Assembly: GCF_049341845.1 (NCBI RefSeq)
Contig: NZ_JBMPIT010000004.1
Span: 124,001-188,000 of the forward strand
Source of the DNA: Curtobacterium guangdongense
Lineage (GTDB): Bacteria; Actinomycetota; Actinomycetes; Actinomycetales; Microbacteriaceae
DNA length: 64,000 nucleotides
Direction: 5' to 3'
This document shows, piece after piece, positions 25,639 through 34,112 of this stretch (positions are counted from its first letter, which is position 1; each line of letters begins with the position of its first letter). The notes below the pieces were generated by a model, which did not search any database, was not told the origin of the DNA, and saw nothing but the letters and a program-made list of their open reading frames with translations. The translations under genes were made by a program, and so were the position numbers.

Positions 25639-25890
25639 CTACTCGTTGCCGACGTGCTTGTCGACGTTCGCGGCGGCGTCGTCGATCTTGTCGTCGAACT
25701 TCCCGCCGGTGACCTTCTTGATGCCGTCGGCGAGCCCGTGGATGATCTTGTCCGAGACCTCTTCCGCCTTCTCGCTCTTGACGGCCTCCTCGATCTTGTC
25801 CCTGTTCTGGTCGACGAAGGCCTTCGCCTTGTCGGTGACCTCCTGCGCCTTCGCGGAGACGTTCTTCTGGATGTCGTCGAAGCCGGCCAT
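25639..25890 (-). CDS. Small MT0933-type antitoxin-like protein
   Basis: 83 aa from the ATG at 25890 (MAGFDDIQKNVSAKAQEVTD), preceded by an excellent GGGAGG. It is a highly charged helical protein (DKAKAFVDQNRDKIEEAVKS, then DKIIHGLADGIKKVTGGKFD and DDAAANVDKHVGNE). The layout resembles the MT0933/Rv0909 antitoxin family, although many relatives are solitary and may be stress proteins. No toxin gene adjoins it. A possible promoter (CGGACA, 17 bases, CAACAT) lies near 25960-25990, and the leader has GGCC-rich stems. Function uncertain. Confidence 0.6.
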   Translation of the reverse strand: MAGFDDIQKNVSAKAQEVTDKAKAFVDQNRDKIEEAVKSEKAEEVSDKIIHGLADGIKKVTGGKFDDKIDDAAANVDKHVGNE

Positions 25891-26042
25891 GGTGCCTCCC
25901 TGTCGGCCGGGGTCCCGGCCATCCGGTGGCCGGGTGGTCCGGCCGCTTGCGACACATGTTGCCCGACCGGCCACGGTCTGTCCGCAGAACGCAGCCGAGT
26001 CGTAGCCGCAGCCGCCGCGCCCGCCCCCACCGCAACGACGAA

Positions 26043-26074
26043 AGCGGGGCCGGACCCGAAGGTCCGACCCCGCT
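26043..26074 (-). terminator. tuf / str operon terminator
   Basis: A 14-bp stem with one mismatch (26043-26056 with 26061-26074) and a CGAA tetraloop, 17 bases after the tuf stop. The minus-strand continuation CTTTCGTCGTT is mildly T-rich. It closes the str operon. Confidence 0.75.
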
Positions 26075-26091
26075 GACGCAAGGAACGAGCG

Positions 26092-27279
26092 TTACTTGAT
26101 GATCTTCTCGACCGTACCGGCGCCGACCGTACGACCACCCTCACGGATGGCGAAGCGGAGGCCCTCTTCCATGGCGATCGGCTGGATCAGCTCGACCGTC
26201 ATCGCGACGGTGTCGCCGGGCATGACCATCTCGGTGCCCTCGGGCAGCGTGATGACGCCGGTGACGTCCGTGGTGCGGAAGTAGAACTGCGGACGGTAGT
26301 TCGCGTAGAACGGGTTGTGACGGCCGCCCTCTTCCTTGTTCAGGATGTACGCGTTCGCGGTGAACTCGGTGTGCGGCGTGACCGAACCCGGCTTCACGAC
26401 GACCTGGCCGCGCTCCACGTCCTCACGCTTGAGGCCACGGATGAGCAGACCGGTGTTGTCACCGGCGACTGCCTTGTCGAGCAGCTTGCGGAACATCTCG
26501 ATGCCCGTGACCGTGGTCTTCTGGGTCGGCTTGATGCCGACGATCTCGACCTCGGAGTTGAGGTCCAGCTCGCCGCGCTCGACGCGACCGGTGACGACGG
26601 TGCCACGACCGGTGATCGTGAAGACGTCCTCGATCGGCATGAGGAAGGGCTGGTCGGTGGCGCGCACCGGGTCCGGCACGTGCTCGTCGACCTGGGCCAT
26701 GAGGTCCTGGACGGACTTGACCCACTTCTCGTCGCCCTCGAGCGCCTTGAGCGCCGAGACCTGCACGACGGGGGCGTCCTCGTCGAACTCCTGCGAGCCG
26801 AGGAGCTCACGGACCTCGAGCTCGACGAGCTCCAGGATCTCCTCGTCGTCGACCATGTCGGACTTGTTCAGCGCGACGACGATGTACGGCACGCCGACCT
26901 GGCGGGCGAGCAGCACGTGCTCACGCGTCTGGGGCATGGGACCGTCGGTGGCGGCGACCACGAGGATCGCGCCGTCCATCTGGGCCGCACCGGTGATCAT
27001 GTTCTTCACGTAGTCGGCGTGACCAGGAGCGTCGACGTGCGCGTAGTGGCGCTTGTCGGTCTGGTACTCGACGTGCGAGATGTTGATCGTGATGCCGCGC
27101 TGGCGCTCTTCGGGAGCGTTGTCGATCTGAGCGAAGTCACGGGCCTCGTTGAGGTCCGGGTACTGGTCGTGCAGAACCTTGGTGATCGCCGCCGTGAGCG
27201 TGGTCTTGCCGTGGTCGACGTGACCGATGGTTCCGATGTTGACGTGCGGCTTGGTGCGCTCGAACTTGGCCTTGGCCAC
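26092..27279 (-). CDS. tuf: Elongation factor Tu
   Basis: 395 aa, GTG start with GAGGAGG upstream. G motifs are intact: GHVDHGKTT, the effector RGITI, DAPGHADY and NKSD. Domains II and III follow and end in GRTVGAGTVEKIIK. EF-Tu delivers aminoacyl-tRNA to the ribosome. It lies 158 bases after fusA with an intercistronic hairpin (27387-27408), the usual last position of the str operon. Confidence 0.98.
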   Translation of the reverse strand: MAKAKFERTKPHVNIGTIGHVDHGKTTLTAAITKVLHDQYPDLNEARDFAQIDNAPEERQRGITINISHVEYQTDKRHYAHVDAPGHADYVKNMITGAAQMDGAILVVAATDGPMPQTREHVLLARQVGVPYIVVALNKSDMVDDEEILELVELEVRELLGSQEFDEDAPVVQVSALKALEGDEKWVKSVQDLMAQVDEHVPDPVRATDQPFLMPIEDVFTITGRGTVVTGRVERGELDLNSEVEIVGIKPTQKTTVTGIEMFRKLLDKAVAGDNTGLLIRGLKREDVERGQVVVKPGSVTPHTEFTANAYILNKEEGGRHNPFYANYRPQFYFRTTDVTGVITLPEGTEMVMPGDTVAMTVELIQPIAMEEGLRFAIREGGRTVGAGTVEKIIK

Positions 27280-27386
27280 TGTGGGTCCTCCTCAGGACTC
27301 GGATGCGAGACCCCCGGGAGCACCCCTGTCAGGGATGCCGAACCGTTGGCACGCGGTGTGTGTGTCTTTACTTTACTTGGTGGCGA

Positions 27387-27408
27387 GGGGCCCGTCGCCG
27401 GGCGCCCC
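27387..27408 (-). other. fusA-tuf intercistronic hairpin
   Basis: An 8-bp stem with a 2-base bulge (27387-27394 with 27399-27408) lies 29 bases after the fusA stop. Only scattered Ts follow. No clear separate tuf promoter is visible in 27280-27386. It may be a processing or stability element that sets tuf expression apart from fusA. Confidence 0.4.
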
Positions 27409-27437
27409 CGCCTGTGGAGAGCACGCTCGGGAGAGCG

Positions 27438-29555
27438 TCACTCCCCCTTGGACTTCGCGACGATCTCCTCGGCGACGTTGGACGGGACCTGGTTGTAGGT
27501 CTCGAACGTCATCGAGTAGACGGCACGACCGGAGGTCTTCGAACGAAGGTCCCCGACGTAGCCGAACATCTCGGACAGCGGCACGCTCGCGCGAACCACC
27601 TTGACGCCGGAAGCGTCCTCCATCGCGGCGATGTTGCCACGACGCGAGCTCAGGTCACCGATGACGTCGCCCATGTACTCCTCGGGCGTACGGACCTCGA
27701 CGGCCATGATCGGCTCGAGGATGACCGGACCGGCCTTGCGAGCCGCTTCCTTGTAGGCCATCGAGCCGGCGATCTTGAACGCCATCTCGGACGAGTCGAC
27801 GTCGTGCGCCTGGCCGTCCTTGAGGATGGCCTTCACACCGACGGTCGGGTACCCGGCGAGGATACCGACCTGCATGGCGTCCTGGATACCGGCGTCGACC
27901 GACGGGATGTACTCACGAGGCACGCGACCACCGGTGACAGCGTTCTCGAACTCGTAGACCTTCTCCGCCGTGACCTCCATCGGCTCGAGCGCGATCTGCA
28001 CCTTCGCGAACTGACCGGAACCACCGGTCTGCTTCTTGTGGGTGTAGTCGTAGCGCTCGACGGTCTTGGTGAGGGTCTCGCGGTAGGCCACCTGGGGCTT
28101 GCCGACGTTCGCCTCGACCTTGAACTCGCGCTTCATGCGGTCGACCAGGATGTCGAGGTGGAGCTCGCCCATGCCCTTGATCGTCGTCTGACCGGTCTCG
28201 GCGTTGAGCTCGACGCGGAACGTCGGGTCCTCTTCGGCGAGCTTCTGGATGGCCGTGGAGAGCTTCTCCTGGTCAGCCTTGGTCTTCGGCTCGATCGCCA
28301 CCTCGATGACGGGCTCCGGGAAGGTCATCGACTCGAGGACGACCTGGTCCTGCGGGTCGCACAGGGTGTCACCGGTGGTGGTGTCCTTCAGGCCGATGAC
28401 CGCGTAGATGTGACCGGCGGTGACCGCGTCGACCGGGTTCTCCTTGTTGGAGTGCATCTGGAAGATCTTCCCGATGCGCTCCTTCTTGCCCTTGGTCGAG
28501 TTGATGACCTGTGCACCGGACTCGATGTGGCCGGAGTACACGCGGACGTAGGTGAGGCGACCGAAGAACGGGTGCACCGCGACCTTGAACGCGAGCGCCG
28601 AGAAGGGCTCGGAGGCATCCGGCTTGCGGATGATCTCCTTCTCCTCGTCCTTGACGTCGTGGCCGATCATCGGCGGGACGTCGAGCGGCGACGGCAGGTA
28701 GTCGATGACCGCGTCGAGCATCGGCTGGACGCCACGGTTCTTGAAGGCAGAACCGCAGAGCACCGGGTAGAGCTCGCTGTTGACGGTGAGCTTGCGGATC
28801 GCAGCCTTGATCTCGGCCACCGAGAAGTCGGTGTCGCCCTCGAGGTAGCGCTCCATGAGCTCGTCGTCCGCCTCGGCCACGCGCTCGATGAGCTTCTCGC
28901 GGTACTCGGCGGCGCGGTCGGCCAGGTCGGCCGGGATCTCTTCGATCTCGTACTTGGCGCCCATCTGGACGTCACCCTTGGCGTCGCCGCGCCAGGTGAG
29001 GGCACGCATCTCGACCAGGTCGACGACGCCCTCGAAGGAGGACTCCGCACCGATCGGGAGCTGCAGCACGAGGGGCTCGGCGCCGAGGCGCTTCACGATC
29101 GTGTCGACGGTGAAGTAGAAGTCCGCACCGAGCTTGTCCATCTTGTTGACGAAGCAGATGCGCGGGACGTTGTACTTGTCCGCCTGACGCCACACGGTCT
29201 CGGACTGGGGCTCGACGCCCTCCTTGCCGTCGAAGACGGCGACGGCACCGTCGAGGACGCGGAGCGAGCGCTCCACCTCGACCGTGAAGTCCACGTGACC
29301 GGGGGTGTCGATGATGTTGATCTGGTTGTTGTCCCAGAAGCAGGTCGTCGCGGCCGACGTGATCGTGATGCCGCGTTCCTGCTCCTGCGCCATCCAGTCC
29401 ATCGTGGCGGCGCCGTCGTGGACCTCACCGATCTTGTGCGTGATGCCCGTGTAGAACAGGATGCGCTCGGTGGTCGTGGTCTTGCCGGCGTCGATGTGCG
29501 CCATGATGCCGATGTTGCGGACCTTGTTCAGGTCGGTGAGCACGTCCTGTGCCAC
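27438..29555 (-). CDS. fusA: Elongation factor G
   Basis: 705 aa, GTG start (VAQDVLTDLNKVRNIGIMAH). G motifs AHIDAGKTT, RGITI, DTPGHVDF and NKMDK are present, followed by domains II to V including GMGELHLDILVDRMKREF and SSRRGNIAAMED. EF-G drives translocation and ribosome recycling. It is the third gene of the str operon, 97 bases after rpsG. Confidence 0.98.
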   Translation of the reverse strand: MAQDVLTDLNKVRNIGIMAHIDAGKTTTTERILFYTGITHKIGEVHDGAATMDWMAQEQERGITITSAATTCFWDNNQINIIDTPGHVDFTVEVERSLRVLDGAVAVFDGKEGVEPQSETVWRQADKYNVPRICFVNKMDKLGADFYFTVDTIVKRLGAEPLVLQLPIGAESSFEGVVDLVEMRALTWRGDAKGDVQMGAKYEIEEIPADLADRAAEYREKLIERVAEADDELMERYLEGDTDFSVAEIKAAIRKLTVNSELYPVLCGSAFKNRGVQPMLDAVIDYLPSPLDVPPMIGHDVKDEEKEIIRKPDASEPFSALAFKVAVHPFFGRLTYVRVYSGHIESGAQVINSTKGKKERIGKIFQMHSNKENPVDAVTAGHIYAVIGLKDTTTGDTLCDPQDQVVLESMTFPEPVIEVAIEPKTKADQEKLSTAIQKLAEEDPTFRVELNAETGQTTIKGMGELHLDILVDRMKREFKVEANVGKPQVAYRETLTKTVERYDYTHKKQTGGSGQFAKVQIALEPMEVTAEKVYEFENAVTGGRVPREYIPSVDAGIQDAMQVGILAGYPTVGVKAILKDGQAHDVDSSEMAFKIAGSMAYKEAARKAGPVILEPIMAVEVRTPEEYMGDVIGDLSSRRGNIAAMEDASGVKVVRASVPLSEMFGYVGDLRSKTSGRAVYSMTFETYNQVPSNVAEEIVAKSKGE

Positions 29556-29652
29556 AGGGTTCCTCCGGAAGAGTTGTAGGAGATGGTGGTCGGCCGGGCG
29601 CCGTGGGTCTTGCCCTGACGGCGCCCGAACCGATCAGCCAGGTACGCCGGGA

Positions 29653-30123
29653 TTACCAGCGGTAGTGCGCGAAGGCCTTGTTCGACTCGGCCATCTTGTG
29701 GGTGTCCTCGCGGCGCTTGACAGCGGCGCCGAGACCGTTCGACGCGTCGAGGATCTCGTTCATGAGACGCTCGGTCATCGTCTTCTCGCGGCGAGCCTTG
29801 GCGTACGAGGTCAGCCAGCGCAGGGCCAGCGTGTTCGCACGGTGCGGCTTGACCTCGACCGGGACCTGGTAGGTCGAGCCACCGACGCGGCGGCTGCGGA
29901 CCTCGAGGGTCGGACGGACGTTGTCGAGCGCCTTCTTCAGCGTGACGACGGCGTCCTGGCCGTTCTTGGAAGAGACACCTTCGAGTGCGTCGTAGACGAT
30001 GCGCTCGGCGAGGCCCTTCTTGCCGTCAAGCAGGATCTTGTTGACGAGCTGGCTGACGATCGGTGCGCCGTAGACGGGGTCTGCGACGACGGGACGCTTG
30101 GGGGCGGGACCCTTACGAGGCAT
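29653..30123 (-). CDS. rpsG: 30S ribosomal protein S7
   Basis: 156 aa, normal length (MPRKGPAPKRPVVADPVYGA). It carries LVNKILLDGKKGLAERIVYD, VRSRRVGGSTYQVPVEVKPH and MTERLMNEILDASNGLGAAV. It nucleates assembly of the 30S head and in E. coli represses the str operon. It starts 5 bases after rpsL. Confidence 0.98.
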   Translation of the reverse strand: MPRKGPAPKRPVVADPVYGAPIVSQLVNKILLDGKKGLAERIVYDALEGVSSKNGQDAVVTLKKALDNVRPTLEVRSRRVGGSTYQVPVEVKPHRANTLALRWLTSYAKARREKTMTERLMNEILDASNGLGAAVKRREDTHKMAESNKAFAHYRW

Positions 30124-30128
30124 CTAAC

Positions 30129-30497
30129 TCAACCCTTCTTCGCGCCGTAGCGGCTACGCGCCTGCTTACGGTTCTTGACGGCCTGGGTGTCCAGTGCGCC
30201 ACGGATGATCTTGTAGCGGACACCCGGGAGGTCCTTCACACGACCGCCGCGGACGAGCACCATCGAGTGCTCCTGCAGGTTGTGGCCCTCACCGGGGATG
30301 TAGGCCGTGACCTCGGTACCGTTCGAGAGCTTCACACGAGCGACCTTGCGCAGTGCCGAGTTCGGCTTCTTCGGGGTGGTGGTGTAGACGCGGGTGCACA
30401 CACCACGCTGCTGGGGGTTCGCCTTGAGGGCCGGTGCCTTGGTCTTGACGACCTTGGGCGTACGACCCTTGCGAACCAGCTGCTGGATAGTAGGCAA
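30129..30497 (-). CDS. rpsL: 30S ribosomal protein S12
   Basis: 122 aa from a TTG at 30497 (LPTIQQLVRKGRTPKVVKTK) with GGAGAA 3 bases upstream of the start; the longer frame upstream is not S12. The decoding-centre motifs TTTPKKPNSALRKV and GGRVKDLPGVRY keep the lysines whose replacement gives streptomycin resistance, so a sensitive-type S12 is encoded. It is the first gene of the str operon. Confidence 0.97.
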   Translation of the reverse strand: MPTIQQLVRKGRTPKVVKTKAPALKANPQQRGVCTRVYTTTPKKPNSALRKVARVKLSNGTEVTAYIPGEGHNLQEHSMVLVRGGRVKDLPGVRYKIIRGALDTQAVKNRKQARSRYGAKKG

Positions 30498-30666
30498 CTG
30501 TTCTCCTGGTTCTTCGCTCGTGTTCTCTGGCCGACGTGGTCCGTCGGCATCCTCGCCCACGCGAACGGCCGCCTGTCAGGCGGACGTGGTTTGGGGGCGG
30601 ACTGTCCGGATCAGGTCGTCGACCTGCCGAACTTTTCGGGCGCGCCCGAGGGCGCACACCCGGAAG

Positions 30667-30695
30667 AGCCTACCTGCGTAACCTCGCGAAATCAA
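30667..30695 (-). promoter_or_regulatory. str operon promoter
   Basis: TTGATT (30695-30690), a 17-base spacer and TAGGCT (30672-30667) on the minus strand give a leader of about 160 bases before rpsL. The 30498-30866 interval otherwise holds only this promoter, its leader, and the hairpin at 30813-30850. Confidence 0.75.
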
Positions 30696-30812
30696 TCCGG
30701 GCGCGTCGCCCTGGAGGCCCGTGGAATCGGCCGTCGGCGAACACCCGTCCGCCGGCCGGTCGCGCCGGGCGCGGGGCGCGCCCTGGAGCCCGCCACGCGT
30801 TCCGGCGAGCCG

Positions 30813-30850
30813 CCGTCGGGGAGGTGGGCCGGGCCTCCCGTCCGGGACGG
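30813..30850 (-). terminator. Hairpin downstream of the 380-aa membrane protein
   Basis: An imperfect long stem: CCGTC (30813-30817) with GACGG (30846-30850) outside, and GGGAGG (30819-30824) with CCTCCC (30834-30839) inside. It lies 17 bases after the stop of the 30867-32009 gene and upstream of the str promoter, so it likely insulates the two. Confidence 0.55.
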
Positions 30851-30866
30851 AACCGACCACCCGTGA

Positions 30867-32009
30867 TCAGGAGCCGGTGTCCGACGACCCGTTGCCGATC
30901 GACGACTCGAACGTCGCGCCCGCGTCGGTGAACCCCGTGATGTAGCCGGAGGCGTTCACGTTGATCGGACCGGCCGTCGCCGTGCCGGAGCCCGCCGGCC
31001 CCGTGAAGTTCGCCGTGAACGTCGCCGAGCCGTACGACGACGTGGTGACCATCCAGCCGTCCGCGAGCCAGCCGTCCACCTGCACGGTCGGGCGGGCGTC
31101 GAGCGTCCACTTCTGGTCCGTGTAGGTGTTCGCCGGGTTCTCGCCGTACGCGTAGAAGCTGCAGCCGTCCGGGGTGGTCGACGTCGAGGCGATGCAGCCG
31201 TCCACCCAGGCGTTCACCGCGTCCGTCGCAGCCGCCCTCCCGTCGTCGGTGAGCGTCGTCGTGATCGACACCGGCGTCGACTCCGCTGCGCTGAACCCGC
31301 GGACGTCCGCCGTCGTGGCGTCGGCCGTGAACCACTTGCCGCCGTCGACCGCGACGTCGTACGAACCCGGGAGTGCACGCAGGGTGAGCCCGCCGGTCTT
31401 GTCCGTGGTCGCCTTCTGGCCGGCGACCGCGACCGTGGTGCCCGCCGGCGCCTGGACGACGACGTCCACCGATCCGAGGTCGGGTGCCTGGAGCTCCCAC
31501 TTCGGGAAGACGCCCCAGTCGGTGCCGGTCTTGTCGAGGGTGAACGTGGCGGCGACCTGGCGCCCGCTCTGCGTCAGGTACGCACCGACCGTCGCGGTGT
31601 CGCCGTCGGTCTTCGTGGCGGCGATGCGGTACCCCGTGACCCGTGACTTCGCCTTCGCGTACGCGGCGTCGGTCAGCAGGACGTCGTCCTTCGAGTGCTT
31701 GATGCCGGCGTCGGTCAGGGCCGCGTCGACCTTGCCGGACCGCAGGTGGTCGAGGAACGCCTCGACCTGGCGTTCCGGCGCGTGGGTGTTCGAGCCGACC
31801 GAGTACCCGACCCCGCCCGCGACGGCCAGCAGCACCACGGCTGCTCCGCCCGCGATGATGCCGATGAGTGCGCCGCGGCGCATCCGCTTGCGCGGCCGCG
31901 GTGCCGGAGCCGCTGCCGCGCCCGCCGGCGCTTCGCGCGTGCCGCTGATGTCCGCGACCCGTGGGACGGATCCCCATCCGTCCTGCGGTGCGGTGTCGTC
32001 CGTGCTCAT
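30867..32009 (-). CDS. Membrane-anchored extracytoplasmic protein, unknown function
   Basis: 380 aa. A Pro/Ala-rich cytoplasmic N-terminus with basic RPRKRMRR precedes one membrane helix (about residues 46-70). The outer part has a helical segment (ERQVEAFLDHLRSGKVDAAL), two beta-rich domains with VVVQAPAGTTVAVAG and ALPGSYDVAVDGGKWF strands (Ig- or PEGA-like by eye), and a C-terminal segment with a Cys pair. The layout resembles TcaA/YvbJ-type membrane proteins, but I do not recognise a family with certainty. It is on the str strand, upstream of rpsL. Confidence 0.75.
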   Translation of the reverse strand: MSTDDTAPQDGWGSVPRVADISGTREAPAGAAAAPAPRPRKRMRRGALIGIIAGGAAVVLLAVAGGVGYSVGSNTHAPERQVEAFLDHLRSGKVDAALTDAGIKHSKDDVLLTDAAYAKAKSRVTGYRIAATKTDGDTATVGAYLTQSGRQVAATFTLDKTGTDWGVFPKWELQAPDLGSVDVVVQAPAGTTVAVAGQKATTDKTGGLTLRALPGSYDVAVDGGKWFTADATTADVRGFSAAESTPVSITTTLTDDGRAAATDAVNAWVDGCIASTSTTPDGCSFYAYGENPANTYTDQKWTLDARPTVQVDGWLADGWMVTTSSYGSATFTANFTGPAGSGTATAGPINVNASGYITGFTDAGATFESSIGNGSSDTGS

Positions 32010-32073
32010 CGGTCCCCCGTGGTCTCGCTGCCGCGCTGTTCCGGCGGCACCGAGATCCTACCGGCGACCGCCG

Positions 32074-32496
32074 TCAGTTCGACTGCTTGGTCTGGTGCCT
32101 CGCCATCGTGATCCCGCCGATCACGCAGAGCAGCGCGATCACGACCGAGCCGACCACGAACGGACCGAGCGCGTAGCCCGCCGGGAACACCAGGAGCTCG
32201 GTGACGTCCCGGCGGATCAGCGCGTAGCCGACCGACCCGACGCCGAGCATCACGAGGTAGCTCGTCGCGGCCGCGACCAGGCCCGTGACGCCGGGGTTGC
32301 CGTCCGGGATGCCGAACGCCGTCGCGAGGAACACCACCACCGCGCCGCCGAGGACCATCGCCGGGCCGAGGTAGGGCGTCGCGTCGGTCTGGGAGATGAT
32401 CGCGATGTCGGCGAGGAGGGACTCGAACCCGCTCACGGCGACGACGAGCGCGATGAAGAGGATCGACGTCATCGTCGCCACCAACCACCGGGACAT
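32074..32496 (-). CDS. Small integral membrane protein, unknown
   Basis: 140 aa from the ATG at 32496 (MSRWLVATMTSILFIALVVA). Four predicted membrane helices make up most of the protein, ending in a short basic/polar tail (MARHQTKQSN). No catalytic motif is visible. It lies 64 bases upstream of the 380-aa protein on the same strand and could share a transcript with it. The frame open further upstream overlaps the hairpin at 32552 and is not used. Confidence 0.7.
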   Translation of the reverse strand: MSRWLVATMTSILFIALVVAVSGFESLLADIAIISQTDATPYLGPAMVLGGAVVVFLATAFGIPDGNPGVTGLVAAATSYLVMLGVGSVGYALIRRDVTELLVFPAGYALGPFVVGSVVIALLCVIGGITMARHQTKQSN

Positions 32497-32551
32497 GGAC
32501 CGATGGTAGCGCCGGTGGTGTGCGACGTGGGTTCCCGCACCGGACCGCGGG

Positions 32552-32591
32552 ACGGACACAGCACCACGGCGATGCGTGGTGCTGTGTTCGT
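32552..32591 (-). terminator. Terminator sharing sequence with 14730-14771
   Basis: A 17-bp stem with one G.U pair (32552-32568 with 32575-32591) and a 6-base loop, 17 bases after the stop of the CBU_0592-like gene. The left arm again contains CGGACACAGCACCACG. Confidence 0.7.
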
Positions 32592-32608
32592 TGCGTGGTT
32601 CGGCGAGG

Positions 32609-33235
32609 TCAGCTCGCGTGCTGCTCGTGCTGCTCGCGGTCGTGCTGCTCGTTGCGCTCGGCGCGGCGCTGCTCTTGCGCGGCGTTCACGAGGGCGATGG
32701 CGATCGCGGCGGTGATGACCGGGACGCTCTCGGTCATGGGGGCGGCAGGGGCGGTCGTGTCGGGCTGGTCGGTCGTGTCGGCCGTTGCGGCCGTTGCCGC
32801 CTGGCCGGCCGTTGCGGTCGTGTCGGCCGTTGCGGCCGTTGCGGCCTGGAGGCTCGGGGGCGCGTCCGGCTGCTCCGTCGCGTCCGGCTCGTGGTGCCGG
32901 ACGGCGGGGCCGATCACGGGCAGCACCGCGGTCGTGGCCGCCGGCTCCGTCGAGCGCTCGTGGTGCGTCTCGAGACCGGCCCGCTTCGCCGCGCGACGCG
33001 CCCTGGCCATGCGGACCAGGACGACGACCGCGACGACGGCCCAGATGCCGTTGACGATGGTCGAGGGGACGGCGTGGTGGGCGGCGACGTTGACCGCCAC
33101 CGCGAGCCCGCCGACGAGGTTGAACAGCTGGTAGGCCGGGCCGTTCGGGAGCTTGCCCGTTGAGAACAAGATGTAACCAGCGAGGACGGTTACGGCTCCG
33201 AACCAGCCGAGGAATTCCACGATTCCAGACAACAC
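32609..33235 (-). CDS. CBU_0592-like membrane protein with repetitive tail
   Basis: 208 aa, GTG start. The first 80 residues hold three membrane helices with the pattern of the CBU_0592-like domain (LGWFGAVTVLAGYILFSTGK, YQLFNLVGGLAVAVNVAAHH, IVNGIWAVVAVVVLVRM). The remaining 125 residues are hydrophilic and low complexity, with QAATAATADTT repeated from a 33-bp DNA repeat and a His/Glu/Gln-rich end. Function unknown. Confidence 0.75.
   Translation of the reverse strand: MLSGIVEFLGWFGAVTVLAGYILFSTGKLPNGPAYQLFNLVGGLAVAVNVAAHHAVPSTIVNGIWAVVAVVVLVRMARARRAAKRAGLETHHERSTEPAATTAVLPVIGPAVRHHEPDATEQPDAPPSLQAATAATADTTATAGQAATAATADTTDQPDTTAPAAPMTESVPVITAAIAIALVNAAQEQRRAERNEQHDREQHEQHAS
32772..32849 (-). 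repeat. 33-bp direct repeat
   Basis: Two 33-base copies (32772-32804 and 32817-32849, one mismatch) separated by 12 bases, inside the low-complexity tail of the CBU_0592-like gene. Both read in the same frame. Confidence 0.85.
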
Positions 33236-33337
33236 GCGCGACTCCGGGCACGACGAGGAACGGCCGGTTCGAGCGGACCGTTCGAGAGGGTGTGACGAGC
33301 CGCAGAACGCGGCATCGGGAGCATCGTACGCACAGCG

Positions 33338-33374
33338 GGAGCCGCCACGGAAGAGGCTTCGGCGTGGCGGCTCC
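33338..33374 (-). terminator. Terminator at the end of the pilus operon
   Basis: A perfect 12-bp stem (33338-33349 with 33363-33374; GGAGCCGCCACG arm) whose loop forms a second small stem, 24 bases after the pilO stop. A short GGGGG/CCCCC hairpin directly adjoins it (33377-33391). Confidence 0.75.
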
Positions 33375-33398
33375 TCCCCCAGTTGGCGGGGGTGCTGG

Positions 33399-34112
33399 TC
33401 AGCCCTTCGCGGGGGTCGTTCCGGAGTCGGCGAGCACGTAGATCGTGCCGGTCAACGACCACGACTGCGCCTCCATCGGGGGCTTCTCATCCGTGCTGGT
33501 CGCGGCGATCCCGCTGACGAGGAACAACCGCGACCCGCTCTGCGCCGCCTGCGTGAATGCGAGCGCTTGATCGTACGAACCATCGACTGCAACGGTGACC
33601 GAGATGACGGAGAAGTTGGAGCTGGTGATCAGCGGATCGCTGTGCGGATCCGCCGCCTGCGGAGTGGCGGCAGCAGTCGGCGCCGCGGTGGACGCGGGTG
33701 CCGGTGTCGCACTCGCCGAAGCCGTCGGACCGGCCGTCGCGGTACCGGCCGGTGAGGTCGAGACGGGGACGTAGGGTTCGGGGTCGCCGATCGTCACGCT
33801 CGTGATCGTCACGCCGGACGACGTGGCGAACCCGTTCAGTGACTCCACGAACGGGTCGGTGTTGGCAGTGGACGGGAGCGATGCCTGGAGCTTCGCGAGT
33901 TCCGCCTTCGTCGAGTCGAGGCTCTCGTTCGCTTTGGCAAGACGCTCCAGCTCCGCGCGGTTCCTGTCGTTGGTGGCGTCGATGGTCTCCTGTTGCGTAC
34001 CGTTGCTCGCCGCTTGTGCGAGCTGCGGCTGGACGCCGAGGAACCAGCCACCGGCGAGAACTGCCACGGTGACGACGAGTGCGATGACGAGGGAGAGACG
34101 GTTCTTGCTCAT
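33399..34112 (-). CDS. pilO: Type IV pilus alignment protein PilO-like
   Basis: 237 aa. A membrane helix (about residues 7-27, LVIALVVTVAVLAGGWFLGV) is followed by a coiled coil (TNDRNRAELERLAKANESLD) and a ferredoxin-like domain interrupted by an Ala/Thr/Pro-rich linker (about residues 120-155). PilO pairs with PilN to connect PilM to the pilus machine. The assignment rests on topology and on position as the last gene after pilM-pilN. The start overlaps the pilN stop (ATGA). Confidence 0.8.
   Translation of the reverse strand: MSKNRLSLVIALVVTVAVLAGGWFLGVQPQLAQAASNGTQQETIDATNDRNRAELERLAKANESLDSTKAELAKLQASLPSTANTDPFVESLNGFATSSGVTITSVTIGDPEPYVPVSTSPAGTATAGPTASASATPAPASTAAPTAAATPQAADPHSDPLITSSNFSVISVTVAVDGSYDQALAFTQAAQSGSRLFLVSGIAATSTDEKPPMEAQSWSLTGTIYVLADSGTTPAKG

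Noticed and set aside
25639..25890. A toxin-antitoxin module around the MT0933-type protein
   Set aside because: No toxin-sized gene adjoins it on either strand; hairpins and longer unrelated genes flank it.
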